Below, in pieces: positions 51,426 through 61,141 of a stretch of DNA of 64,000 bases. The stretch is from Paenibacillus aceris (lineage in GTDB: Bacteria; Bacillota; Bacilli; Paenibacillales; NBRC-103111): contig NZ_JAGGKV010000001.1 in the NCBI RefSeq assembly GCF_017874035.1, positions 62,001 through 126,000 on the forward strand. Direction: 5' to 3'. Numbering within the stretch: position 1 is the first letter of the stretch; each line of letters begins with the position of its first letter. The notes under the pieces are model-generated. The model made no database searches. It saw only the letters and a program-made list of their open reading frames with translations, and was not told the DNA's origin. The translations under genes were made by a program, and so were the position numbers.

Positions 51426-53669
51426 TCACACTTGGTCTGAATGAAATCCGTAAAGCCGCCAAGGCTTGTGTCCCCCATAATATCGTGCTACCTTACCCGC
51501 TCCTTCTACAGGGCAGATACGCAAATCCGGTAACCCATCGCCTGGATAGAGAACGACTTCTTCGCCTATATTCATATCAAGTAATATTTCATCGTCTATG
51601 TCCTCTTCGCCGTGCACGCGTACCTCGCCGTGGGCGTCGATGATGTTCCAACGGATGCGTCCGCTCCATCCCGTTTTGATCAGACAAGGCTCTCCAGCCA
51701 AACTCTTCACTCTGATCCACTGCGTGGCTGTATCTTTGCGGACAGCGCTGACCAGGAAGGCGCCTTCCGCCCGCAGATCATGATACGCCAGCTCCGTCCA
51801 CGCCTTGGGCACTGCCGGAAACACACGCAGCTTGCCGCCCCAGCTCTGAAGCAGCATATCATGAATCGATTCCGCACCGGCCAGCGGCGTCTCGATCACC
51901 GGTCCCGCTTCCTTGTACATCGTATTCGGCTTGATGATAAGCAGAAGCGACTGGAGCAGCCGCAGCGCCTCATCTCCCCAACCGAGAACAGCCGCAATCG
52001 AAGCACTACCCGTCATACTAAAACCGCGCAGGTCGCCTTCTTTCGCCAACCAATGACGCAGGGAAGTTGCGATTAATGCCCGCTCCTCCTCCGTTTCTCC
52101 GCCAATAAGATGCAGCGGAAAAATCGCCAGCAGGTGACTGAAATGTCGGTGCCCGTAGGCAAGCGGCATATCGCGTCCAATCATAAAGCCCGTCTCGTCG
52201 ACGGGCAGCGGAGCCAACCTCGCCAGTATGTCTTCCCACTTCGGGATGAGCGGATCGGGAGCCGCCAGTCTTCCGCAAATCGCAAGCAATGTCTCGCATC
52301 CCCAGCGCAGCAGAGACAGATCATAATGGCAATCCGGGACTGTAGTCCGCATGAACGAGCCATACTCCGGAGAAATCGTCGGAGGCAGATGCAACAATTC
52401 GTCATTTCCCTCTTCCAGGAGATGCATATAATAGCTCACACTCCGCTTTAATATCGGAAACAAAACGTCTCCCAGCATGGCATCGTCCATCGCATATCGG
52501 TAATGCCGCCAAACGTTATGACAGATCCACGTTAAATTCCCAACCTCGTCCTCCACTTTGGCCGATAGATCGAAGCTGCAGCTGCGCCCTAATCCGGCAG
52601 AATCGTGCCGACAATCTTCGGGTACGTTCAGAATCAGATTATCCCTGTTCTCAGACAACGAACGAACAAGTGATTCGCCAATTTCCAAGCGATTGGCCGT
52701 ATAAACCGGCGAATAACTCATTTGTACGTTCATATTGAACCAGACACCAGGCCAAGGTGTAGACGTGAGCCAAGGCCCTTGATTATCGATCAGTGGGCTG
52801 TCCGCTCTCGTAGCCGATGCCAGTTTGTACATCTGGATCCAGTAAAAGCTTTCCAAACGGCCATCCGGCAGCGAGACGAAGCTTTGACGGTAATACCGAT
52901 GCCACCATGCTCTGTGAGCTTGCACCCATTCTTCAAAATTCGCAGCCGAAGCTTGAGCTACCGCCTTTACAGCTTCGGCCTTTGCCGATTCACCATGCCC
53001 ACGGGCAACGGACAGCCAGCAAATTCGGCGATTCGGCGACACTTGCACTTCCTTCCAGGCGGTTACGCAGCCGTCTTCGACCGAATACTTCTGCGTACAA
53101 ACGCGAATGCCGTCCTCTCCTTCCGTTTGTTCCACATCAGTAACCGGAATATATTGATTCAAATTCAAGCCGTCCGCGTTTTTCAGCACAGGATCGACTT
53201 CCGGATAGGCATACCACGCACAGCGGGCTCCGCTTTCACCTGTTGTTGTCTCGATCTCTACGGCTATCACCGGATAGAGACTGTGTACCAGCGAACGAAG
53301 CTTGACCTCCCCGCTCGTTGTCGTTAGCGTAGCCTGCAGTTCAGCGTTCCACAAGCTGATTCGCATATGCGTTGGATGATAGATCTTCCCTTCCAATTCC
53401 AGATCCAGCTCACCGACCGGAACACGTGGTGGGAATCCGGCTCTGTCCATCCGGCTTGCCGTCACATCGGTGCGCCCGGTCACCATGCGAAGCACATGCC
53501 GTTTACTCGCATGTTCCTCCCCGTACACCATCGAACCGAGCAAACCGTTGCCGAGGAATGCCCCTTCATCCCAGCTAACGGGCTTGACTACCCACTCCAT
53601 ATCATTAGCTGCCAAGAAACGTTCCCAATCCATATCAAGACGAACCGCCAAGCTGCTGCTTTCATTCAC
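51426..53669 (-). CDS. GH95-like glycoside hydrolase
   Basis: A 747-residue protein without signal peptide, thus cytosolic. It follows the GH95 layout: an N-terminal beta domain (VSWDEGAFLGNGLLGSMVYG), an (alpha/alpha)6 barrel with the signature WFNMNVQMSYSPVYTANRLE and HRHFSHLLAIFPLH, GSASIAAVLGWGDEALRLL, then AGAESIHDMLLQSW and a C-terminal beta domain (KLRVFPAVPKAW). GH95 enzymes are alpha-L-fucosidases or alpha-L-galactosidases; the usual N-WP of the catalytic barrel reads MSYSP here, so specificity may differ. The GTG start follows GGGGAGG by about ten bases. It is the last gene of locus C and likely works on imported oligosaccharides. Confidence 0.8.
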   Translation of the reverse strand: MNESSSLAVRLDMDWERFLAANDMEWVVKPVSWDEGAFLGNGLLGSMVYGEEHASKRHVLRMVTGRTDVTASRMDRAGFPPRVPVGELDLELEGKIYHPTHMRISLWNAELQATLTTTSGEVKLRSLVHSLYPVIAVEIETTTGESGARCAWYAYPEVDPVLKNADGLNLNQYIPVTDVEQTEGEDGIRVCTQKYSVEDGCVTAWKEVQVSPNRRICWLSVARGHGESAKAEAVKAVAQASAANFEEWVQAHRAWWHRYYRQSFVSLPDGRLESFYWIQMYKLASATRADSPLIDNQGPWLTSTPWPGVWFNMNVQMSYSPVYTANRLEIGESLVRSLSENRDNLILNVPEDCRHDSAGLGRSCSFDLSAKVEDEVGNLTWICHNVWRHYRYAMDDAMLGDVLFPILKRSVSYYMHLLEEGNDELLHLPPTISPEYGSFMRTTVPDCHYDLSLLRWGCETLLAICGRLAAPDPLIPKWEDILARLAPLPVDETGFMIGRDMPLAYGHRHFSHLLAIFPLHLIGGETEEERALIATSLRHWLAKEGDLRGFSMTGSASIAAVLGWGDEALRLLQSLLLIIKPNTMYKEAGPVIETPLAGAESIHDMLLQSWGGKLRVFPAVPKAWTELAYHDLRAEGAFLVSAVRKDTATQWIRVKSLAGEPCLIKTGWSGRIRWNIIDAHGEVRVHGEEDIDDEILLDMNIGEEVVLYPGDGLPDLRICPVEGAGKVARYYGGHKPWRLYGFHSDQV

Positions 53670-53684
53670 GCCAATTTTCCTCCC

Positions 53685-54563
53685 CTATCCTTTGATGGCT
53701 CCGATAAGAGCTCCTTTGACAAAATATTTCTGCAAAAATGGATACACGAACAAAATCGGAACCGTAGCGACGATAATCGTTGCATACTTCAACGTAGCGG
53801 CAAGCATGGCAGCATCGCCGTCGGAAACGCCAGAATTGGCGTTGGCTTCTCCTTGCAGCAGTATTTCACGCAGTACCAATTGCAGCGGGTAGAGCGAACG
53901 TTCCTGCAGAAATATCATCGCATTGAACCAGGAATTCCAATGGCTCACGCCATAATACAGCAGCATTACGGCGATTACAGGCATCGAGAGCGGCAGTACA
54001 ATGCGGAATAGAATCACGAAATCGTTCGCCCCGTCCATTTTGGCCGACTCCTCCAGCGCATCGGGGATGGCTTCGAATGCCGTCTTCATCAGAATCAAGT
54101 TAAACGTATTAATGGCCTGCGGAATAATAAGCGACCATAGGGAGTCAATTAACCCTACCCCTTTGACCGTCAAGTAGAGCGGAATCAACCCTCCGCTAAA
54201 GAACATGGTAAAGATGATGAAGAGCATGAGCGGCTTGCGATACTGTAAGCTCTTACGCGAGAGCGCATAAGCTCCGAATGCGGTCAGAGTAATATTAATT
54301 GCCAAGCCGATTAGGACGACAAACAGTGTGTTTCCATAGCCTTTTAAAATCATCGGATTGCGAAATACATTCGTATAGGCATCAAGCGAGAAGCCGATGG
54401 GCCGCCATAATATGCCTTTATGCCCCATCAAGCTTCCTGCGTCACTGACTGAAGCAAACACCACATAAATTAGAGGATATATGGTAAAGATCATCAACAG
54501 GACCATCAGTATCGTATTGATATAATCGAAGCATCTCTCTGAAAAGCTTGCCTTGTTCAGCAT
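53685..54563 (-). CDS. Carbohydrate ABC permease (LplC/YtcP type), locus C
   Basis: A 292-residue, six-helix permease with EAA loop IPDALEESAKMDGANDFVIL and the YtcP-type C-terminus KYFVKGALIGAIKG. It lies 18 bases downstream of its LplB-type partner and 15 bases upstream of the GH95-like gene. AAAGGAG precedes the ATG. It forms half of the membrane channel; its ATPase must be encoded elsewhere. Confidence 0.92.
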   Translation of the reverse strand: MLNKASFSERCFDYINTILMVLLMIFTIYPLIYVVFASVSDAGSLMGHKGILWRPIGFSLDAYTNVFRNPMILKGYGNTLFVVLIGLAINITLTAFGAYALSRKSLQYRKPLMLFIIFTMFFSGGLIPLYLTVKGVGLIDSLWSLIIPQAINTFNLILMKTAFEAIPDALEESAKMDGANDFVILFRIVLPLSMPVIAVMLLYYGVSHWNSWFNAMIFLQERSLYPLQLVLREILLQGEANANSGVSDGDAAMLAATLKYATIIVATVPILFVYPFLQKYFVKGALIGAIKG

Positions 54564-54581
54564 GATAACTCTCTCTCTCCT

Positions 54582-55544
54582 TTACCACAAGCTTGTATCG
54601 TTATATTTGCGGCTCAGCCAGTTGGAAGAAATGAGCAGGACAAAATTGATGACCGAGTTAAACAAGCCCACCGCAGAACTGAAGCTATAATTGAAATCTT
54701 GCAGACCCACACGATACACATAGGAGGAAATAACGTCAGCCGTTTCAAATGTGCCCGGATTGTAAAGCAAAATGATTTTCTCGAACCCAACATTCATCAT
54801 CCGCCCGATATCGAGAATAAGCAGAATAACGATAGTTGGCATAAGCCCCGGCAGCGTAACGTGTGTCATCTGTTTCCAACGGCCTGCGCCGTCGATTTTG
54901 GCTGCCTCGTACTGCTCTTGATCGATCCCGGTTAAAGCCGCTAGAAAAATGATCGTCCCCCAACCGATATTTTGCCAGATGCCGGATGAGACATAGACGG
55001 TGCGGAACAAACTGGGTTCGAGCAGAAAGGTCAACCGCTCCCCGCCGAAGAATGCGATGATGTCGTTAATGACGCCTTCACTGGACGTGAAGTCTTTCAG
55101 AATCCCGCAAATGACAATCAACGAAATAAAGTGCGGCATGTAGGTCACGGTCTGCACCGTTCTTTTAAACAAAGCATGCTTCAATTCGTTCAGCAGAAGC
55201 GCCAGGACGATAGGCGCCGGGAATCCGAATAACAGCTGGTAGAAGCTGATCAGAACCGTATTCTTAATCGTTCGCCAGAAATAAGGGCCTGTAAAAAATT
55301 CGCGAAAATGCTCAAACCCGACCCAATCGCTCCCCCATATACCGAGTCTTGGTGAGAAATCCTTGAATGCAATCACGGCACCGTACATGGGCGCATAGTG
55401 AAACACAACATAATACAGCAGAACCGGAAGCAGCATGACGTAAAGCAGTTTATTTTTGCGGATATCCAGCAATATCCCAAAACGGAATTTCCGTTTTTCT
55501 CCAAGGGTTGTAATCGACTTCGTTTTGGTAATCATGGTGCTCAT
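54582..55544 (-). CDS. Carbohydrate ABC permease (LplB type), locus C
   Basis: A 320-residue, six-helix permease with YAPMYGAVIAFKDFSPRLG, GFEHFREFFTG, EAA loop QYEAAKIDGAGRWKQMTHVT and C-terminal SRKYNDTSLW. ATG 55544 is preferred to the upstream in-frame start because GAGAGGGTG precedes it at proper distance. It is encoded 82 bases downstream of the binding lipoprotein. Confidence 0.92.
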   Translation of the reverse strand: MSTMITKTKSITTLGEKRKFRFGILLDIRKNKLLYVMLLPVLLYYVVFHYAPMYGAVIAFKDFSPRLGIWGSDWVGFEHFREFFTGPYFWRTIKNTVLISFYQLLFGFPAPIVLALLLNELKHALFKRTVQTVTYMPHFISLIVICGILKDFTSSEGVINDIIAFFGGERLTFLLEPSLFRTVYVSSGIWQNIGWGTIIFLAALTGIDQEQYEAAKIDGAGRWKQMTHVTLPGLMPTIVILLILDIGRMMNVGFEKIILLYNPGTFETADVISSYVYRVGLQDFNYSFSSAVGLFNSVINFVLLISSNWLSRKYNDTSLW

Positions 55545-55626
55545 AGTATCACCCTCTCCAGCCACGGGGCTCTGCGGAAGGTCGGAACGGATCGTCCTCT
55601 CCCCCGCCAGATTCGCCGTAGACTAA

Positions 55627-57267
55627 TTATCGCTTATTGTATCGATCAAGTGCACCCTGATAAATCTGAGTTACTTTGTCGATTCCCATCTCTTTAATCC
55701 GTTTCACATAGTCATCGAACTTGTCAATCGGCTCTTTGCCCATCACAAATTTAACGAACATTTCTTCTTTATAGCTGGCAATGGCCGTATTTAATTTGGC
55801 CAGTTCTTTGCTTTCTTCGACCGTTGGCGTCAAGAATAGCGGCATAACATGCTTGGCGGCGTCTGTTTGTTCCCAAATTTTGATCGCCTCATCCTGCTCT
55901 TTGAACGTATTGAAACTTTTTCGACTATCGCCTAGGAACGGACCGTTAGGTTTCGTATACTGGGAAACCATTTGCTGCAAGTTATACTTCGGATCTTTCG
56001 TAATTTTATCGGAAAACTTAGGTACGCCATCAAGCATGGTATAGCTCTCTCCTTCGATACCGAAGTTGAAGAGTAAGCTGCCTTTCTCGCTATACGCATA
56101 ATCCATCCACTTAACTGCCAGCTCTGCATGCTTGGAATCCCCTGAAACGGCTTTACTAGCAGCCGGGTTGTACTTGAAGTCGCGTTGTCCGATGAAAGCG
56201 CGTTCTCCTTTGTTCAAAGTAGGATATGGAGCGGCAACCAACTGGAATTTCGGATTTTTCTTCTTGCCTGTATCCATCCATCTGCCCATACCGCCGCTTA
56301 ACAAGCCAACTGTCGCACCCGAGGCATCGCTCATTAACTTCGTATCCAGCGACTTGGAATCCGTGTTAAGCGCGAAGTCTTTATCCAGCAAGCCTTCGGC
56401 ATACCATTTGTGGAGTAAATTCAGTGCATCCTTGAATTGAGGGTCCGTAGGCCCGTATTTTACTTTGCCCTGATCGTCGATATAGAAGCGGTTTGCTGTT
56501 TTAAAGGCGCCAATGAAAGCATCTTGGATATTCAATTCATTGCTGTACTGAGCCGAAAATGGCGCGGTTGCCCCTTTCTTCTCCTTGAAAGCCTTTAGGA
56601 CTGTATACCATTCATCGATCGTTGTAGGCACCTGAAGATTCAATTCATCCAACCAGTCTTTGCGAATCATCGGTCCCCGGAAAACCAAGCCGTTGTCCGG
56701 ACGAATCATCGGAAAAGCGTAGTAAGTACCGTTGTCCGTTTTGATCATTTTGTCCAGTTCTTTATCCTGCTGCAGCAGTTTCTTTAAATTTGGCGCACTT
56801 TTATCGATTAAATCGTTTAAAGGAAGAATGACCTTGTCCGCGATGGCTTTCTCCGGTCCACCCGGATACGCTGCCGATCCGCCGCCGCCCCAGTTGTATT
56901 CAATCACATCTGGTAAGTTGTTCGAAGCAATCAGCAGGTTGAATTGATCCTTCGATTGACCGTCGGCAGGGTGCGTATACTTGACCTTAACTCCGGTTTC
57001 ACTTTCTAAGCGCTTACCGAATGGTGACTCGGCCAGATTAGGAACGAAAGACGCCAGATTCGTGTCGATCTGTTCCCAAGATGTTAATGTTTCTTGCGTA
57101 CTAATGGGATATTGGCCTGCTGCTGCCATCGGCGTTGCCGTCGTTTTCGCAGCTCCGGTTTCGCTTGGACTTCCCGTAGGAACTTTGGAACATGCAACGA
57201 TCAGGCTTGATGCCGCCACAACGCTTAGAGCCAGGCTAATCGACTTTCTTTTGGAATGTTTCCTCAT
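55627..57267 (-). CDS. Extracellular solute-binding lipoprotein (LplA type), locus C
   Basis: A 546-residue lipoprotein with lipobox LIVAC (Cys26) and an LplA-like fold: GKRLESETGVKVKYTHPADG, SNNLPDVIEYNWGG and LNLQVPTTIDEWYTVLKAFK. Unlike the proteins of loci A and B, the DPNGNGKAD acidic loop is replaced by KEKKGATAPF. The ligand is presumably an oligosaccharide released by the surface lyases of this locus. ATG 57267 follows GAGGGGG; the longer frame to 57285 is less likely. Confidence 0.9.
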   Translation of the reverse strand: MRKHSKRKSISLALSVVAASSLIVACSKVPTGSPSETGAAKTTATPMAAAGQYPISTQETLTSWEQIDTNLASFVPNLAESPFGKRLESETGVKVKYTHPADGQSKDQFNLLIASNNLPDVIEYNWGGGGSAAYPGGPEKAIADKVILPLNDLIDKSAPNLKKLLQQDKELDKMIKTDNGTYYAFPMIRPDNGLVFRGPMIRKDWLDELNLQVPTTIDEWYTVLKAFKEKKGATAPFSAQYSNELNIQDAFIGAFKTANRFYIDDQGKVKYGPTDPQFKDALNLLHKWYAEGLLDKDFALNTDSKSLDTKLMSDASGATVGLLSGGMGRWMDTGKKKNPKFQLVAAPYPTLNKGERAFIGQRDFKYNPAASKAVSGDSKHAELAVKWMDYAYSEKGSLLFNFGIEGESYTMLDGVPKFSDKITKDPKYNLQQMVSQYTKPNGPFLGDSRKSFNTFKEQDEAIKIWEQTDAAKHVMPLFLTPTVEESKELAKLNTAIASYKEEMFVKFVMGKEPIDKFDDYVKRIKEMGIDKVTQIYQGALDRYNKR

Positions 57268-57477
57268 GTAAATCCCCCTCATCATGATCTAGTGCAAACT
57301 TCTTCGCTACAGCACTATGGCTTTAGTATGGATGGAAAACCACCTTTTTGAATATCGTCAAAACCGCAAATCACTCTTTAAAATCCGAAAAAAGCAATAA
57401 TCAGAATCCAAAACAGCTATGCAAAAAATGAAAAGCCGCCCAAGCAAGCTTGCACGACTTTAACCAATCCGTAAAGT

Positions 57478-59793
57478 TCATTTAAGTTCTTTGTATTTCC
57501 CTGGCGTAATGCCCTCGAACTTCTTGAAAGTCCGGTTAAACGTATTGATATCCGCATATCCGACCCTTCGCGCAATCTCCATGATGGAGAGAGGTTGTTC
57601 GGTCAGCAGCTTTTTTGCCTCCTCCAAACGTGTCCGGCTTATGAAATCAAGCAGTGCGTCACCGGTTTGTGCTTTAAATTGTTTGGATAAATAGGAAGGG
57701 GTGATCCCGAATTTCTCACCGATCATCGAGATGTTCAGACTTTCTTCAGCATAGTTGGCTTTAACGTAAGCACTAACCAGCTCGCCAAGCGGACTATACT
57801 CCTGTTTGCGGTCAGCTTGAACGGACAGGCAGACCTGTTCGAGAATCGCGAGAATCTCCCTTTTCATTTCTTTTATCGTTTCACATCCAGATAACCGTTC
57901 TACAGGTTTAAATTGTTCCATGAAGGACTTTTTATTGCCTTGCGAGCCGATTTCATTCATTGTTTTCAGCATTGTACTAGCAAGATCGAACATGAGGCAT
58001 TTGCCCAGCGGCACCGACAAAACGGCATTGGATACGTTGGTATCAATAATTTGCTCAATAATCGAGCTTGATTTCTCATAATCGCCAGTCTTGACGAAAT
58101 TAATCAATTGCTGCTCCACATGCAAAGGATAATAATAATTTCCAGCTTGGCGGACAGCCTCGGAACTAGGTAATTCGTCGTAACGAATAATAGCTCCGCT
58201 CCCCTTGACAAGACGATAAGCCATCGCCGACAGAGCTTCTTGATACGCCTCGGCAATGCCGAACAACTCGGAATGGATACCGCTGAGGGACACCGTCAAA
58301 TGTACATGGAAATGGTCAAGGAGGAACAATTTCGTCTGCTCGGCAATTCGCCATAGCTCCTCCGGGTCCTGTTCTGCACCAAAATTAAAAATACATGCCT
58401 GCATATCGTCAATTTCGGTCGTAAAGCCCTGGTTATGGCTCCCGATCACCTCTTCCACCACATTCATCAGAATGAACTGCATCAACTTCACTTTCTGCGG
58501 ATCCACGGTGACATCTTCCTGAAATTTACCAAAATGATCGATATGAAACAAAAGTACGGCAAAATGAGGGGAAGCTAGACGTATATCGTGAGCCGAGAGA
58601 GATTCGTGCACGGGTATGTCCTGCTCCAGGTTCCCCTTAAGAAGCCCCTGCAGGAAATGCGAGCGGATCGCGTCACGGTGCTGGTGCAGGCGGCGGTCAA
58701 CCTGCTCTTTCTCAGCGAATGTATTGTTGAGCGCCTCTTGCAAAAAGCCGTACTCATTCGTTCCCTCTGCAAACGAAATCCCTGCTTTCATCGAGAAACT
58801 CCGAATGAGCAGATGAATCGGATTGTAGTTTTTGCGAAGGAACAGGAAGGTGACTACCCCTCCCAGAAGAAGGCTAAGCAAAATGCTGGCATACACCAGC
58901 CTTTTCATGTATCTCATCTTGTCATCAAAGCGCTCGGCGGGAATCATCGACATGTATTTCCAGCCTGTCCTAGCCGATGTCGTGTACGATACAGCAACTT
59001 GCTTGCCCGCCACATCCCCATAAAAAAGCCCGTTTTCGCCAGAGAACTTGTCATAGGTGAGAAAATCGGGACTTTGCCCGAGTCCGCTGGAGGCAACCAG
59101 TCGGTTTTCTTTATCAAGCACCGCAACGGATGTCGCTTCGGACGGCGGGATATTGGCGAGCAGCTTGGAATCTTTCATGACAAAGAGGAGCACCGCTCCC
59201 GGCTGATCCCGATTCGCCAAAGTAACGGATTTGGCAAACAGAACGGCTTTATACGGATTGCCATCCTCTGTCATCGTCACCGGCGTATACTCCTGAATGT
59301 AGCGTTTATCCAAAAACGTCTTCCACGCCTCGTAGCCCTTAAGGTTTTGTCCGTCCAACATCTGAAACAACTGTCGGCTGTCCGTCCGGTTGCGCGTAGA
59401 TATGACCGTATCGCTATTTTTGTAATACAGATAGATTTGTTCAATAAACTCATTAGCTGTCTGGTAAACCCGCAAGTCATTGGAAATCGTGACTAAATCG
59501 TAATAATCGTTATCCGAAAGAGGCAGATCCGTATTGATAAAAGCGTTCACCTGTTTATTAAGGGAGATTTCCAGACTCAACCGCTCAATGCCGCCCAGGC
59601 TGTTATCAATCGCCATTTCCATCTGCTTTAATGCGTTATTGTTGGCACGATTCACTTCCGACTCAACCACATGCCAGGAAGCCGCATATAAAATTCCGCT
59701 AATGATAATCGGAACGAGCAGCACCGAAATATAGGAGGTGAGCCAAGTTACCATTACGCTGCGTTTGTTGAACAGGATCCGATTAAACTTCAT
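57478..59793 (-). CDS. Membrane-bound AraC-family sensor-regulator, locus C
   Basis: A 771-residue regulator laid out like that of locus A: helix 1 at about 13-35, an extracellular sensor, helix 2 at about 292-314 (SILLSLLLGGVVTFLFL), a cytoplasmic linker, and an AraC DNA-binding domain in the last 100 residues (ISMIGEKFGITPSYLSKQFK; IMEIARRVGYADINTFNRTF). It should sense the locus C substrate outside the cell and activate the genes downstream and perhaps the lyases. It lies 86 bases downstream of the alginate-lyase-like gene. The 210-base gap to the binding-protein gene (57268-57477) probably holds the target promoter, but no clear site was found. Confidence 0.9.
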   Translation of the reverse strand: MKFNRILFNKRSVMVTWLTSYISVLLVPIIISGILYAASWHVVESEVNRANNNALKQMEMAIDNSLGGIERLSLEISLNKQVNAFINTDLPLSDNDYYDLVTISNDLRVYQTANEFIEQIYLYYKNSDTVISTRNRTDSRQLFQMLDGQNLKGYEAWKTFLDKRYIQEYTPVTMTEDGNPYKAVLFAKSVTLANRDQPGAVLLFVMKDSKLLANIPPSEATSVAVLDKENRLVASSGLGQSPDFLTYDKFSGENGLFYGDVAGKQVAVSYTTSARTGWKYMSMIPAERFDDKMRYMKRLVYASILLSLLLGGVVTFLFLRKNYNPIHLLIRSFSMKAGISFAEGTNEYGFLQEALNNTFAEKEQVDRRLHQHRDAIRSHFLQGLLKGNLEQDIPVHESLSAHDIRLASPHFAVLLFHIDHFGKFQEDVTVDPQKVKLMQFILMNVVEEVIGSHNQGFTTEIDDMQACIFNFGAEQDPEELWRIAEQTKLFLLDHFHVHLTVSLSGIHSELFGIAEAYQEALSAMAYRLVKGSGAIIRYDELPSSEAVRQAGNYYYPLHVEQQLINFVKTGDYEKSSSIIEQIIDTNVSNAVLSVPLGKCLMFDLASTMLKTMNEIGSQGNKKSFMEQFKPVERLSGCETIKEMKREILAILEQVCLSVQADRKQEYSPLGELVSAYVKANYAEESLNISMIGEKFGITPSYLSKQFKAQTGDALLDFISRTRLEEAKKLLTEQPLSIMEIARRVGYADINTFNRTFKKFEGITPGKYKELK

Positions 59794-59879
59794 TAGTACT
59801 AACCCCTTATCGCCATGTTGTAACTGCTTTCATTTATTATAACGAAAATATAAGAATGCGTCTCGTCTATCCGTCTGCC

Positions 59880-61010
59880 TTATATCCAGAGCAGCGGTTG
59901 CCGGATCGCCATATTCCGCCGGACTTCCGCTTCCTGCGGTTTTTGATCGAGCTTGCGCCACAGGGCAAGGAGCTTTTCAGAACCGTAAGCCAGCCCTGCA
60001 AGCAATAAGAAAGACATTCCTGCAGGCCAATGCGCATCATATTCTACATCACGCCCATATGGCCATGTTTGTTTATTTTCCATATATGGCAAAAGAAATT
60101 CGATTCCCTTCCTTAGGCCTCTGCCGTCCGAAAGCTGAAATTCCCACAAATTCTCGTTCGGCGTAGAGAGAATATGAGTAAGCGTTACGAGGTTATCCAG
60201 GGTGAAAAGCGAATAGGCATACGGCTTCGTACGTGACAATTCCCGGGGAAAACTGCCATCCGTGTCCATCTGTTCTTCAAACAGCCTGCTCTTGTATTGT
60301 TCTCTGCACCAATCCAGCAAGGCATGATGACCGGTCAGCCGTGCGAACGCTGCAGCCTGTACGAACCAGCAGATCCCGTGATTGTTTGGTTCGTTTCTTT
60401 CTTCCACCCCTTGCGGATGCTCGTTCATCCATTGCAAATACTCCGAGAACCATGATGAAACCTCATGTAGAACTTGAGTATCCGTCATGGTTGCAGGCTC
60501 ACTTTGCAGAACATGAACGGCTGCCGCCGCATCAATCAGGTGCAGCGTATCGATCACGCCAATCCCCCGTCCGTCGCATACACCTGGAACCGCCTGAGCA
60601 TAGAGCAAATGCGGATTCATTCGCGTGTTCTCGTTCAGGAAAAAAGCGTCTAACAGCTGCACGGCCTTCGCTGCGTACTGCTTCTCTCCTGTTATGCGAT
60701 AGGCAGCAGCCAGACAGGCGACCCGGGACCGCATCCGTCTGAGTAGGATCCGATGCGCATGGAAATTATCCGGATTGCTCTCTCCGTCTCGGCGAACGTA
60801 TGGCAGTCCATCCGGCGTATTCGGATTCGGCCACCAATAATCTCCGTTTGAATAATAATCATGCACGCTTCCGGGGCTTTGCGGGGCGCTAGCATCGGTA
60901 ATATGTACATTTGGAGCCGTTAGGGTGGCATCTGCCTGTCGGATAATCGCATTCAGATCCAGATACCTCCCCCAACTTTCTCTATTTTCTTGGCAAATAC
61001 TTTGCATCAT
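59880..61010 (-). CDS. Alginate-lyase-fold enzyme (PL5/PL38-like)
   Basis: A 376-residue protein of the alginate lyase (alpha/alpha-barrel) family: DYYSNGDYWWPNPNTPDG (about 51-68), YVRRDGESNPD, and the active-site ERNEPNNHGICWF with Asn209-Asn210-His211, then a Tyr-rich stretch (PYAYSLFTLDNLV). This layout fits PL38-type enzymes, some of which cleave glucuronan or mixed uronans by beta-elimination, better than classical PL5 alginate lyase. No signal peptide is seen, so it acts inside the cell. AAAGGAG precedes the ATG. It follows the PL6-type surface lyase in the same direction. Confidence 0.82.
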   Translation of the reverse strand: MMQSICQENRESWGRYLDLNAIIRQADATLTAPNVHITDASAPQSPGSVHDYYSNGDYWWPNPNTPDGLPYVRRDGESNPDNFHAHRILLRRMRSRVACLAAAYRITGEKQYAAKAVQLLDAFFLNENTRMNPHLLYAQAVPGVCDGRGIGVIDTLHLIDAAAAVHVLQSEPATMTDTQVLHEVSSWFSEYLQWMNEHPQGVEERNEPNNHGICWFVQAAAFARLTGHHALLDWCREQYKSRLFEEQMDTDGSFPRELSRTKPYAYSLFTLDNLVTLTHILSTPNENLWEFQLSDGRGLRKGIEFLLPYMENKQTWPYGRDVEYDAHWPAGMSFLLLAGLAYGSEKLLALWRKLDQKPQEAEVRRNMAIRQPLLWI

Positions 61011-61046
61011 TACAAACTCCTTTCATCTATACGAATAAAGCACTAA

Positions 61047-61093
61047 ATGCAGCAGGTCTGCCCCCGAACGCCGGGAAGCCAAACCTACTGCAT
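61047..61093 (-). terminator. Hairpin between the two lyase genes
   Basis: ATGCAGCAGGT (61047-61057) and ACCTACTGCAT (61083-61093) pair with one mismatch around a GC-rich loop. Without a U-run it may be a weak or processing hairpin rather than a full terminator in the lyase operon. Confidence 0.4.
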
Positions 61094-61141
61094 AACATAT
61101 GCCTTTAAATTTACGATTGCGAATTGGATCAGCAAAAAACG

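Noticed and set aside
51600..53400. Several long plus-strand frames (for example 52722-53327 and 51612-52076)
   Set aside because: They are antisense shadows of the GC-rich GH95-like gene, lacking ribosome sites and domain signatures.
58588..59496. A 302-codon plus-strand frame
   Set aside because: It is antisense to the AraC sensor of locus C, with Arg/His/Cys-rich shadow composition and no recognisable domain.
60233..60742. A 169-codon plus-strand frame
   Set aside because: It lies wholly opposite the alginate-lyase-fold gene and has no start signal.
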